Part shown: one piece after another, positions 32,601 to 45,189 of the stretch
Layout: each line of letters opens with the position of its first letter
How positions within the stretch are numbered: the first letter of the stretch is position 1
Source of the DNA: Undaria pinnatifida
Taxonomy: Eukaryota; Sar; Phaeophyceae; Laminariales; Alariaceae
Assembly (NCBI GenBank): GCA_012845835.1
Contig: JABAKD010000020.1
Span: forward strand, 3,482,936-3,546,935
DNA length: 64,000 nucleotides
Direction: 5' to 3'
Program-made: the position numbers and the translations under genes
The notes under the pieces: model-generated
Told to the model about the DNA's origin: nothing
The model's database searches: none
Seen by the model: only the letters and a program-made list of their open reading frames with translations

Positions 32601-34877
32601 ACGACTAACCAAAAATTAGTACTTCGTACACGCTGGGTCAGCCAAGTAACTGCCAGGGACGCAGATTGGCCATGCCCCGCTCAATTGAACGGATTGAACT
32701 CTCCCTGAACGAGAACTTTTTTTTTTCAGATCAGCACCGCACGCTGCGGGGAGCATTTTTTTTTACAGAGGAGAAGGGGAACCGATTTGAATGGAGCGTC
32801 AACGAGAGCAAGTGCGAATGAGCGGGCCGAGTGAGCTAAGGCGACGAGGCGGCCATGGAGAACCACAGCAGGAGGATGGCACACGGAGACCCACGACCCG
32901 CAAGCACACCATCATCACGAGAGCAGCGATCGTCTTTTTTCAGGGTTTTTTTACGAGGCAGTAGTACAACATGTTCCTTACGTCACTGATTTTTGTAGAA
33001 TTGGTAGAGTTGAATACCCCTCATGGGGAACGACCCCCCGCAATTTTCAAAAACATTTTCAGGCACGGGCGTCGTAGCTGCGCTGCAACCTGTCAGATAA
33101 CCCGGGAAGGCGCGGCGATCATTGCTATTTGTATGGTGGTTTTTGGTTCGATTGCTCTTTTTTCACTGCATTCCCGCGGGTCGTCACTCTGACAGCACCC
33201 CAGACAGCAGACGCGTTCGTCTGTGCTCACGCTTACCGTGCGGTTCGTACGGTGCAGGCAGCCCAACCGCAGTAGTTTGTAGCCGCGAGTTGGTTTGTTG
33301 TGGGAACTAGGGAATTCTATGCCGTAGTTGAGTGGATACCCGCGGCCATGTGAGTTCAGTTTGCATATTGGATCATTTCACTTGCGCGCCTTCTTTTTCG
33401 TATCGTGCGTTTCTAGGCGGGAAAGCGTAGTATTTCCCGGACGAGTTTTGATTTTATTTGGTTTTTCGGATCTTCCTAGGGCTCCAGCACCGTTGTGTGA
33501 CCACGGACTTTTGATGTTTGATAAGACTCAAGGTGAAGCAACAACAAGAACGTATTCAGGTGTGATTTTGGGACACGGTGTTGATCATGGACCAACCGAC
33601 AAATGGAAAGCCGGGCTTTTTTTTTTTTGCCCGAGATATGGCCGATATCATGATCCGAAAAAATCAAAAGCACCCATAACTTGCGTAAAAAAGCAAAAAA
33701 CACAGATCAAATGCCCGGGTTTCCGTTTGAGCGCGCACATCATGCGGTTCAAGTACTTCGTTGTTAAAATTCCTACCAAAATTTCTCAAAATGGAGCGGG
33801 GCATTTCTTGTCGAAAACATTCGACTTAAATATGGGATCGAGCTTTGGTAACATCTCTTGATGGGTGGCGAATTGGGCAATGCAAGGGCGCCCGCGGACA
33901 GTCTTTTGTCGACGCGTCACATCAAAAGTGGTAATAATGGAAACATCGGGGGGGGGGGGGGGGAGGGGGTACTCATTTGTCGCTTGCCTTATTAGCCATT
34001 TGACCATTGACCACTCATCCCTTTCGAGACTATGACGGGGGGGGGGGGTGTCTCTAAAACCAAGCGACTAAAAATGGGGAAAAAAAATGGGGAAAAAAAA
34101 AACTTGCTTTCTTCTAAATCGTCCTGCCATCGCAGCGCTCCGGTGGGTTTCGCATTCTGACCATTTTTGATGTGAGGTGTATGCTATCCCAATCCCCGGG
34201 CACCCTCGTGTGGCACCGAAAAAAAACCGGGGCCCCCCTGATCGGGCAGCGTTTATTATTATTTCTGGCGGATCTTGATTTTAGGTGGGGTGGCGGGGGA
34301 GGGGGAGGAGCGTGTTTTCTTTTTGTGTGTATGTGTGTGAGTGGGGGTGGGGGGGGTGGGGGGAGGGGGGGGGTGTTGGGGGGGGCGGGGCGGCGGGGGA
34401 CGTGTGTGTGCGGTGGGGGAGGGGAAGAAAACGGAGGTGAACGCGAGCAAAATATACCTGCTGCGTGCTAAATGCAGATATCTGATGAGCAAAGTATTTG
34501 AAAGATGAACAATGAGGAGGTAGATGGGAGCAAAATATGCATGGTAAGCACTTCATGCATTCGCCTAGAAATATAAAAAATGGAATCGGAAGTCAGCCTA
34601 CGTACGTACATACGTGCCAGAACGGTGCATACGTTTCAATTATAGTTTCAATGTCCGCGTCTGACATCACCACCACTTGACAGCGCATGCTACCCAAGAA
34701 ACCCAACCAATGTACAGGTACATAAATACCAGTGATAAATACGATGATTCACGAAAATACAACTTTGTACATAATTTTAGAGACTGCCGGTTTATAATAG
34801 CAGTCTGCACCACCATGCAGAACGAGCGGATGATGGCAGACGCAGAGGTGTAATACGCGCTTCTTGTCAGCGCCATC

Positions 34878-35000
34878 TTTTTTTTTTTTTTTTTTTTATC
34901 CTCCGGCGGATGGGGAAAAATAAAGCTTTAGCTCACCACACTTCCGCGTATTTTCATACGCGTCGTGTGTCGATTTAACTCAGTTGCTTTCGCAGCCCAA
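34878..35000 (-). repeat. Poly(A) retroposon 3' end (family K), reverse copy
   Basis: T run 34878-34897 followed by ATCCTCCGGCGGATGGGG, AAAAATAAAGC and GCTCACCACACTTCC. A related stretch without the hairpin is at 9720-9840. Confidence 0.6.
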
Positions 35001-35819
35001 CGCTAGCTGGCGCACCTTTCGAGTCCCATTGTAGGCATAGCGTAAGCTGTCCCTATCATTGGTCCTCGTTACAACCCCGGCAGCGCAAGCTGCCGTTGTA
35101 TACGGGTGCGTGTGTATGTCGACCATCCCATCCCACCACACGCACGGCCACGGACAGCCTGGTGGGCGGCCCAACTCTGTCGCATGTATTACGAGCCAGC
35201 TATAGAATAGCTCCTTCCCCACCACCCGCACGATCGCCTAGACCTAGCACCACGCGTATAGCAAGTCCCTCGTACATATATGCGACCTAAACCTGTTAAA
35301 ACCCTTCCCCCCCCCCCCCATCCCCATCCCCCTCTCCTCCCCCTTTTTCTCCCCGCTCCCTCTTGCTCAAACGCCCCACCCAACATCGAACAATTCCACG
35401 AAGTTGATATCACCTCACTATCTTTCTAGAGCCATACCGCTGCTCTAATTCATCCCCCCCCCCCCCCCCCCCCCCCCAACGCCCCCTCCTTCCCCACTAC
35501 CCACACCATCGCCTAGGCCTAGCACCACGCGTATAGCAAACCCCTACATCTATGCGACCTAAAGCTGTTAAAAACCCTTTTGCCCCCCCCCCCCACCCCC
35601 CCCCCCACCCCCTCGAACATTCCGCCCTCTCCTCACTGGTTGTACGACATACAGGACATACATGATAAACTGGTGCATTCCTTCCAAAACCGTCAGATTT
35701 ACCCCCATTCTAGTTTCCACGCACAGATTGAGTTGCCCCGCCCTCCCCCCCCCCCCCCCCCCCCGCGCGCTCCCTCTTGTTCAAACCCAGGCCCCCACGC
35801 CCTTAAAAACTCCGCCCTC

Positions 35820-36110
35820 CTCTCACCGGTTATACGACATACAGGATACACTTGATAAACTGATGCATTTCCTTCCACAGCTGTCAGATTTTGTCCCCCT
35901 CAAAAACGGGTTTTATAGTTTCCGCGCACTGACTGACTAACATCACCGATAGCTACACTGTAGTTGCAAGGGGAGTCGCCGACCTATATCCTTAATGAGG
36001 ACACACACACCCCGTAATACGCGCGATCGGAGTATCACACACAGCTTGCAAATATGAGTTTCGACAAAAATCTTCGATCTCACAGCTGGAGTGCATTTAT
36101 TTTTATAATA
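35820..36110. repeat. Family D retroposon copy with upstream extension (reverse orientation)
   Basis: CTGTCAGATTTTGTCCCCC, then CATCACC, CACTGTAGTTGCAAGGGG, and an end at CAGCTGGAGTGCATTT. A partial second extension copy lies at about 35625-35740. Confidence 0.6.
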
Positions 36111-38894
36111 GTAGCTACGAAGAGCCAGGGGAGCGATTTTGACATTTGACATTTCCGACGACGCCAGAACAATAGGTGCTCATCTCTCATTTCCAACCTC
36201 GCGCTGACTCACCCATGATTGTCGTTGCCGAACCGAAACTCGCCACAGGGAGCAAGCAGCAGATCCAGTTGTTCACGCAGAATTTTGTTGTTTTGTAATT
36301 GCAGAAATAGATACCACCGCAGTTCTTGGTGCTGTTGTTGTTTGTTGTAGTTGCAGAAATAGATGGAGCAGTTCTTGGCGCTGCCGCCGCTGCTGCGATC
36401 GGCGGAGCTGATGCTGCTGCTTCTACTCGTCAATTCCGTACAGGCTTGCTGCTGCTGCCGCCGCCGTCACCGCTGCCGCTGCCGTGCTGCTGCTATTTTT
36501 TCTGCTGGCGTTCCCGTTCCCAAAGCTGCGTCGTTCAAGCTCGTACGCACACAGAGTAAGGCTTGCGGAGCCCAGAGTTTCCAGCGGCTACCGGCTCACA
36601 GGTGACAGGCCAGCTGGTCATGCCACTGGGCAGATTAGATGGGCTATTCTAATACCAGCACGACCTATACGGCACAAGGCGGAATTATCTTCGGACCTTT
36701 GCTGGCTTCCAGTCACGACGTCTGCGGTGAGAGACGATTTACCGAGTAATATATTTAGTTGCGTGATGCCGCGTGTGTCAGAGGGGGCGTTGGTATTATA
36801 CGAGGGGGGTACCTGACGAGTGAGTATATCCAGCCGCCAGCGGCAGCAACAAACAACGGGGACACGACAGAGGGGGTTATTTCTCCCCGGTGTCGAGTGG
36901 TTGCCAAGTTGGCTGGTGGTGGTAGTCGTCTTTCATAAGAACAAGTGTTGCGGCTTTTTGAGGTCATAATTTATTCACAAAAAATAGAAAAATAAGCTTC
37001 AGTTGTGAGATCGAAAATTCAAATTTTGGTCGGACACAACTAGAGTTCAGATCAGGCTGGATCTTATAATGCATGGTACGCAGTAAAATTTAGCGTACGT
37101 ACTTATTTTTATTAATTTTAGGCGGGGTTTGTAGGGAGGTTTCGGGTTACTTGGGCGAAAATCCACCTTTCTTCCTCTCTTTCATCACCCCCATTTTGCT
37201 GCAGAGTATGTAAGAATCGTATCAAGGCTGGTTACGAGATTTTGCCTCTCGCGTGACGTGCCATCCACAGATAATTTCCTACGTAAATACATTTTAGGCA
37301 TATAACTAAAAGGTAGGGCTGGGCCCTGGTCCAGTATGTACCTCAGCTCCAGAGTGACTGGAGCCTGTCCTGTGACCACGGACTTGATTATGCGAGCTAA
37401 TGTGAGAACAACAACAATGTTATGCCAGTAGTACTGTATTGGCAGTGCTACTGTACTGATTGAGGAGGAAGCCAGGGTGCCAGTACTTGAGTATTTACGT
37501 CCGTCCTACAATGCCGCCTCGTTAAACAGTGAAAAGCCATCAATATTCACGGTGTAAGAGCAGAGGGGGCACGCAGAATGGCTAGAAGAGAGAGGCTCAA
37601 GAAACCTAAACATTAACTCGATAACGCAGAATTTTTCGTCTGGCGGAGAATCTGAATAAACAACATGCTTGGAATAATTTTGAACGTAAACGGGTGTCCT
37701 CATGAGAGTTGCGACTCATCATGTGTCAAAACGACCTCGTGAAAGAACTGCGATCCGTTTTGGGTTCAACAAGACGCGCACGTCAGCGCACCCACAAGGC
37801 GATTCAATATTAGACCGTGTGCATATGTATTACGAAGCATGACATGTTGGCGATGAACGTAAACAAAGGTCAAATACGACAATTGGTCAGAGTTACTACC
37901 GTTTTTCCAGCTTGCCCGTAACACCGCAACAAGACGCTCGAGGAAACCCCTCGTTCTTTTAAATAACTCACGTCCCTAAGGCCGCGATTTCGCAAATTGT
38001 ACGAGTGGTTCGGTTTGGCACACGTCAAACATGTTTTTAAACCCATGTCCCACCATTTTGGTATCTACAGCAGCAGCAGCAGTCAGGCTGCGTGCTGCAA
38101 TGTACCGTATTCCCACACACTTTTACCAAAATATTTCAAGGACGTCAGCCGTGAGTTGTGTGACACCATACGCTTCGCTCGCTTTTGCTCTTCTTACATT
38201 ATTTTCCTATTTGAAACATGGTCTAAAAAACGACGTATCTTGTAGCTTGGTGATGGAGCCAAAACGCGTCGTCTATCTTCGACATGACCAACCCAAACCT
38301 GAAGATACACATCCACACATAAGCCGCGACCACACCAGTCCACTGGTCAGGTCCAGTGTACTGGCATATGACGCAGCCAGTAGGTACTGCACTGGCTAGG
38401 CCTACCAGGACCCAGCTGCAATAGAGCGTCAGTATAGCTGCACGAATCTTCACACACCCCAGGGTAAAAAGCCCCTCAAAACGACGACAAAAAAGGGGAA
38501 TATGTTGGTTCGTCCATGGCGAGGAACTCGATATATACCTGGTAGTAGGTGTTGGTCAGCACCAATCGAACGGCCCTGCACGAAGTGTATGCTTCCGGTA
38601 TGCTTCTAGGCTGAGCCTTGATAGGCTCACATTTTGCACATTTTCACTTTTTTTCTGCTCAGAAAACTGAGAATACAAAACCCAGCTTTTTCCACTTTTC
38701 ACCGCAATTTCACACCGCAATTTCACAAGTCCTGCTATCGGTTCACTTCGCCCCCCCCCCAAAAAGCGTTTCTTCGGGTAATAGTTCAGCACGAAATCTG
38801 AAACGTCGGCTTGCTCACAAAGGAAATCGGAAAGCGGCTACCGTATCTGAGAACAGTGTGCGCGTTCTTCACGTTTAACAGATCTTTCCAACCA

Positions 38895-39172
38895 TGCCAT
38901 CTACAGTCCTGCCGACGACGCCACTGCTGGTATGAGACGTGGACTCGACTCACCCGGTCTAGTGAATCTCACTCACGAGACACTGCTGCTCATGTGCTGC
39001 TGCTGTGTGCTCGCGAGCTGCCCAGAATAGTACAATCTCCAATATCGTTTTTCCAATCTCCACCCATCCACGCCATCTATAGTCCTGCCGACGACGCCAT
39101 TGATATGAGACGTGGACTCGACTCACCCGGTCTGGCGAGAAAGTTGCTGTGTGCTCGCGAGCTGTCCAAAAC
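38895..39172 (+). repeat. Direct duplication (~165-bp spacing)
   Basis: GTCCTGCCGACGACGCCA, ATGAGACGTGGACTCGACTC and GTGTGCTCGCGAGCTG occur in both halves. Confidence 0.85.
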
Positions 39173-39429
39173 ACGCATCATACAACAAGATGAAAAAATA
39201 TCTGCAAGCTCGGTTTTGTCGTCTGACGAAATAACGCTTGTTCTAGCTTCGAGAACTGGTCCAGAAATAGGACAAACGGAAATCTGTGCAATTGCGCTTT
39301 CTTCGTTCTTCTTCACTGTCCGCCTACCAAACAATCCGTCACGTGCACTCGCCTTAAACTCGCTTACGTCACAGTCTCACCCGACCCCAGTGGCTTGCCA
39401 TACTACTGCTACTTATTATGAAACTTAAA

Positions 39430-39546
39430 AACTACTCATGTAGTAGTAGTTGTAGTAATACTAGTAGTTATGTACTACTAGTAGTACTAGTAGTTATGTA
39501 CTAGTAGTAGTACTATTAGTAGTAGTATTAGCAGTAGTAGTAGTCT
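39430..39546. repeat. TAG/ACTAGT simple repeat
   Basis: TAGTAGTAG runs with repeated TACTAGTAGTTATGTACTAG units. Confidence 0.9.
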
Positions 39547-39647
39547 CGTGCTTCGATTCGAGACGGCTCCACGCGACACCCACACAAGCTTCTCAAATGA
39601 AAGGGCAGCCACGACAACTCCCGGGACATCTGCTCTCAAAACGGTAA

Positions 39648-41309
39648 GGCTGTGTATTGATAGCATTTAATTTAACGATACTAAATATATCGTTGATCGG
39701 CGCAGCCGATATTTCGATATTTTTTCGATATATCGGGCAAATATCGGCGAAGCGAGCCGGCGAGCACAGAGGGGCTGACGCGCGGAAGCTCGCTGTGCGA
39801 GCCCCAACCCCCCCCCCCCCCCCCCCCCCCCCCGGCTGGCCACGAGGCAGTTACATAGTAATACCCATTGCTGTCTCTGGAGTGGCCACACCAGAAAACA
39901 AAGTAACTCTTTGACGCTGTCATCGATAAACAACAAAGTGTGCACAAGGTGCCGAAGTCCGTCTTACGAGCGGTTATTGGAAAGATGCAGTTCACCCTTC
40001 ATGCGACTGCCGAACACCTCACGGCGCTTCGCGCTTGGTGCAAGCAATGCCTGCGTGGTTGGTAAACCCGACGTGCTCCGTCCCGGCATAGTAAGGATGC
40101 GAGGGTCTATGGTCATACGACTACGGCCATGCACATACCGAGCACACCCCCCCCCCCCGGCTGGCGAGGAGGCCCCGCTGGAGGCACCACCGGAAGCAGA
40201 AAAATTGAGCACTTTCGCTTCATTTTCCATCAAAATTGGTTCCAAATGCGCCATCAAAGTTGTTGTTCAGTCAACAAAACTGAGCGAATAATAGCAAAAA
40301 CATGCTTTATTTCATTTTTTTTCTTGACATTTCCATGCAGAGACCCTCAGCGTTCATTGGGTGCTACTGAAGTGCGTGTGCTTGTTGTCTGCTACTACTG
40401 CTGCTGCTGTTGCAGGACGTTGTGTGTGATGTAGCCCGTTGAGACGAGGTGTACATCCCCTAATTTCCCAGGTACGTATGCCTTCCTACTACTGAGCAAA
40501 AAAACACAAAATGAGGTAAAATTGAGCACTTTCGCTTCATTTTCAATCAAAATTGGTCCTATATGGGCATTAAAATTTTACCATATTGTTCAGCCAACAA
40601 AACTGAGCGAAAACTTCCATTGGGTGCTACTGACGTGCGTGTGCTTGTTGTCTGATACCACTATTTACGGAGATCCATTGCTAACAGGGGTCATTTAATG
40701 CCTATGGGGTCATTCATAACTGTCAATTTCTTTGTCGATAACGGTAAACCATAGCTCGGATTGTTCGCATAGGCCTTACGGTCACGGCGCCAAAATAAAA
40801 AATAAACATGTTCTGACCGAGATAGTGCGAAAATTATGAGAAATTTCCCGTGTTTTTTTTTGCAACATGATGATGAGGCATTTACCCCTGTTAACAATGG
40901 ATCTCCGTAAATACTGAAAAATCGAGCACTTTCGCGTCATGCCCCATCAAAATTGGTGCTAAATGCGACATCCAAATTGGTGTTGTTCAGCCAACAAAAA
41001 AACTTCCAAAAACATGCTTTATTTTATTGTTGTATCTGGCATTTCCACGCAGAGACCCCTCGGCGCTCATTGGGCGCTACTGACGTGCGTGTCCTTGGTA
41101 CCTGCTACTACTGCTGTTGCAGGACGTTGTGTGTGATGTAGCTCGTTGAGACGAGGTGTGTATCCCCTATTTCCCTACTATGTATGCCTTTCTACTCTGT
41201 AAAAACCCATACGCTAAAATATCGGCAAAAATATCGGCTCGACTTCCCGATATAAAATATATATCGGGTCGTCCGATATATCGAAAAATATCGGTACCGA
41301 TACACAGCC
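39648..41309. mobile_element. hAT-like TIR element without transposase
   Basis: Inverted ends GGCTGTGTATTGATA (39648) and, reversed from 41309, GGCTGTGTATCGGTACCGAT. Both are followed by ATATCG-rich subterminal palindromes. GGCTGTG termini are common in hAT elements. The interior carries a segment repeated two to three times (about 40199-40470, 40516-40665, 40917-41175; core GAGCACTTTCGCTTCAT, GAGACCC, GGTGCTACTGA) but no recognisable transposase. Confidence 0.5.
40020..40160 (+). repeat. GACGTGCTCCGTCCC repeat, copy 3
   Basis: Core as at 10570, ending in a C tract at 40146-40158; it lies inside the hAT-like element. Confidence 0.6.
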
Positions 41310-41420
41310 CGACAGAGTGGCCTTTCCGATCTTGCAACCACGTGCTGGCAATCAGATACCACGACATTCATATCATTCTCAACTCGTTTCCAGGACACAG
41401 TTGTACGTAACATATACCAG

Positions 41421-41423
<3 letters not shown>

Positions 41424-41462
<39 letters not shown>

Positions 41463-41612
41463 CTAGTAGTACTCGTACTAGTAGTACTAGTAGTACTCGT
41501 ACTAGTAGTAGTACTAGTAGTACTAGTACTAGTACTACTAGTACTAGTAGTACTAGTACTAGTACTAGTACTAGTACCAGTACTAGTACTACTACTAGTA
41601 GTAGTACTAGTT
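41424..41612. repeat. (TAG)n / ACTAGT microsatellite
   Basis: About 190 bp of TAG triplets interspersed with ACTAGT palindromes. A related tract is at 39430-39546. Both give spurious Thr/Ser or Val/Leu repeat frames. Confidence 0.95.
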
Positions 41613-41699
41613 GTTGTTGTCGTTGTTCTTCCTGGATAATCAAGTCCGTGGTCACACCAGAGGCTCCAGACACTCTGGAGTGGAAGAATATCCCAGGGA

Positions 41700-43080
41700 A
41701 AAACAAGGGACAAAAAAAGGATCCAATGACGACCTTTGCACCTGTACAACCTGTGTACCAGGTATCTTTCAGCAACCGTATGGATCGATGTCCTGAATAC
41801 AAGATCTACTCGTACTACTGCTGACGAAGAGCGAAGATCAACAGAACAACTCAACAATACCCGGTACTCGTAACCAGGGATGTATGTACGTTACGGCGTA
41901 ACACGAATTACGCGTGAAGAAGGTCCGCCGTTGGTAGCAAGAGTTTTGTCCGTGTAACAAAATTGTGCCCCCCTACCCCCGGTAGGAAAAAACCTCCATA
42001 TATGTTGGAAACCCCAGGATATAATATAGCAGCTAGGGCCTGACCCATTACGCGTTTCTTTTTTTTTTCTGTGGCCTTTTTTCGGAGTGGCCAGTGCCCA
42101 ATCAGCAAACTTTGGCAAACAGGCGCCATTTTTTGCTTATTTTTTTCCGTTAGGAATGCGGACAACAGCGAAATATGCAGCACGTTACGACAAACTTCCA
42201 CCGCTAAAAAGTTGACCGATTTTGGTTTGTTTACGTTTTAGGCGCGGCTCGCGACTCCCAACGCCGGTTGGGAATCTTACCCCAGCTAGCAGCTGTGAAC
42301 CTATCCAACTCCTAAACTAAGGGTGGCATAGGCACCCTATGCTACCCTTCGCTCGTTTTGCCACCTTATTGCCCCAAATTTCAAATTACGCCTGTTTTGC
42401 CACCCCTTGGCCCAAAATTTAACTTGTGGCTTTGCTTATGGCCCCTAGAGCCAATCATGCCAATAACTATGCCCACATAATTGGTCGCCCTAATAGCAGC
42501 GTATCACAGAAGCAGCGAAGGCAAAACAAGCGCAGCATACAGCGCAGGGCCCAAAGCACAGCACGCAACACGCATCATGGCTGGAGGCGGGTCCTTCTCC
42601 TGTGTGGGCGCTTCGTCTTCCAATCCTATAATATTTTCAGTAAGAGTGGTACCTTGTACACCTGACACTTGACCATCGTGGTCAACGAGCATAAGCACTT
42701 GTACTCCCGTGCACGCACTATTTATTTATTTATTCGTTTATTTTTAGTGAGTTTATCATGGTTAGATTAAAAAAAACGGGGATGTTAACTTTCAACCCCG
42801 TTTTTTTTTTGCCGTAACCGCCGTGCGTAACAAGAAAAGCTGATGTCCCGTAAGTTCCCGTAAGAATTTTTCGCATGTCTGCCATCACGACGTGCATTCC
42901 TGGTCTTGACCTCTTCCTTGGACATTTCCACCCTGAAATATACTCCGGAGTATATAAACTTACGGTGTAACCTTTTGACTCGCGTCTCTCACAATAACAT
43001 CACCCGGCTTATGACTCCCCATCACATCCACCAAAACCAGTGTCCGTGCCAACAGCAACCAGTACAACAGCGCTGGCCCC
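41700..43080. other. Intergenic, no gene recognised
   Basis: A hairpin AACGGGGATG...CAACCCCGTT with T run lies at about 42775-42805. No coding evidence. Confidence 0.4.
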
Positions 43081-44159
43081 GTGCGTTATAAGGCGACCCA
43101 GTGGGACACGGCCTGGAGTCGCCTTACAGTCGTACTCGCCTAATAGCCCAACAGCAACTATATAATAAGCCGACACAGCCTACAAACGCACCGTATCTAC
43201 ATGTTGTGACTCGCCCAATATAGGTATTGTTCGGCCGTGTGGCGACAACAAGACCTTATTGCGCGCAAACTTTGACGGTTGGAGCTGCGACGGCGCGTAT
43301 AACAACCGTGTGCCCCCGTTGCGCATTTTCTCGCAAGCTTGACGCCCAGCGCAACAGTATTTCATCACGATCGTCTGCGAGAGAGCTTACTATAGCTGTG
43401 GAGCGATACGGTAGCATCTGATAAATAAATCATAACAAGTCCGCTGACGCGTTTTTATAATTTAGATCATCGTCTTACTTTACCGCTGCACTGCACCATT
43501 GAGTACGAAATCACCTTACGCCACATAAAGCAACGCAGGACGCTGAGACACTCGCTGCGGGCCAACAGTAACGTCTTGACCACCCCCGGACACGATTTGC
43601 AAATACTAGTCTAATGCTTACAGGCAGTAACTCTCTGCCACGAACGCTGTAATGTTCACTTGCTTGCTTGACCGACCTCTAATAGACACTAACAACATCC
43701 AAAGCAACCCTCGTGTGAGCGACCATTGCAGAGCCAGAGGTATCCACCCCCCCCTGCATGGCAGCAGTCAGGTTCTTGGACCACACGGCCTTTTACCTTT
43801 TACAACGTACGTCTGCACGGGGCTCAGCACACATGATGGGGGCAGTCATGCTCCCGAGCGTGCTTTCCAAAATGACGCGTACATCGCCCGCGGCGAACGA
43901 TATATTTCACCGAGGGCTGCTGAAGTTGCAAATACAACGGGGGAGTGTTGTGTGGCACGGGGTTGGGGTTGTCTGGCTATCTTGTTCTGCGTCGAAGTCG
44001 TCTGAATAAGGCGATCGCTCGCCATATAGGTGCTAGTGCCTATATAGGGCGACTCGCCCCACCTGGTACATAAGTGCAGTACCGATATTAGGCGAACCGC
44101 ATTTACAAGGTCCCAGTCGTGTCGAGCCATATTAGGTCACGTTATAGCCGCACTTGCCT

Positions 44160-44540
44160 TCTAAAGTACCAAGTATGCCTTATAAGGGGACCACCACAGC
44201 AGTGGCGCTGCACTACTGCGGCGTTTGTTGATTGTATTGCCGCTGCTCACCCACGAATAAGTCAATTTCAACACTTATCGATTTTAGGAGCTGCGGTGCC
44301 TACATTAGGCGAGTCGCCTTGTACATGATCCCTATCTCGTCAAGCCAGGTCGCCTTATAGCCGTACTCGCCTGATCGGTAACGTATGCCTTATAACAGGA
44401 CCACCACAGCAGTGGCACTGCACTACCGCGTTTGTTGATTGTATTACCGCTGTTCACCCACGAATACGTCAACCTCACGCATCATTTATCGACTTCAGGA
44501 GCTGCGACACATATATTAGGGTTGATACCCCGATTTCATT
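44160..44540 (+). repeat. ~205-bp tandem duplication in a GGCGA/TCGCC-rich repeat region
   Basis: GGACCACCACAGCAGTGGC to GGAGCTGCG occurs at 44187-44295 and again at 44398-44505. AGGCGA and TCGCCT motifs of the same kind extend over 43080-44345, suggesting one larger repeat family. Confidence 0.75.
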
Positions 44541-45189
44541 TAGTTGATACCCCACCCCTGCTTTCTGCTCTTGCATACAACGGGCTTGGGTTTTGCATCA
44601 TAGCCTCTTTTGCAAGTTGTGGGATAAGTCTGTAGCCTCTTTTCTTTTCCGTTGTTTCGAATAGCTGCATCTTCGGCCCCGTCTTTGGTATTAACGATAT
44701 CTTGCCCATCTTTCGCTTTTCTTGTGATCTGCATCTACGACTTTTCAGGGTGGGCTACTGTGATGGAGTGTCAAGTTTATGGTAGGTTGCCACTTTTTTT
44801 ACGTAAAAGGCTAAATACATTTCATGACATTGATGCCTAGACTTCTCTAATATTTAGGTGAAGGACGTCAGAGGTCCGCAAAATGGTCCCCGCCATTAAA
44901 ATACACTCAAGTTTCTTTCAACACTACTACCCCACGGTGGTATCAACATATTCAAGTTATTCGATTGAACAAAATTACGGTCACGCCACAAAAAAGTATA
45001 GGGATGTTACAGATGAGTTAGAACAACGTCGGAATCACCGTGACGAGTCTTGAAGTTTACCAATCACGTACCTAGGGGAAGGGGACCTGCAGCAGTACCC
45101 ACATCACCCCTTTCTTGTTTTAAGATGTGCAGCTGCGTGCAAAAGTAAAAAGGTCTCGACTTGGGGTAACAGGGCCGCTGTTAGGTTAA

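Noticed and set aside
36326-36605. Ala/Leu/Cys-rich frames with possible splice sites
   Set aside because: Dominated by GCT/GCC/TGC triplet repeats that give similar frames in all phases; no family recognised.
38811-39428. 205-codon plus-strand frame
   Set aside because: Spans a direct duplication; no recognisable domain or splice support.
41192-41857. Thr/Ser-repeat frame of 221 codons
   Set aside because: Translation of the TAG/ACTAGT microsatellite.
44540-44734. Minus-strand 64-codon frame with fairly normal codon content
   Set aside because: Two overlapping frames look equally plausible, there is no start or splice context, and it lies beside a repeat array; evidence too weak.
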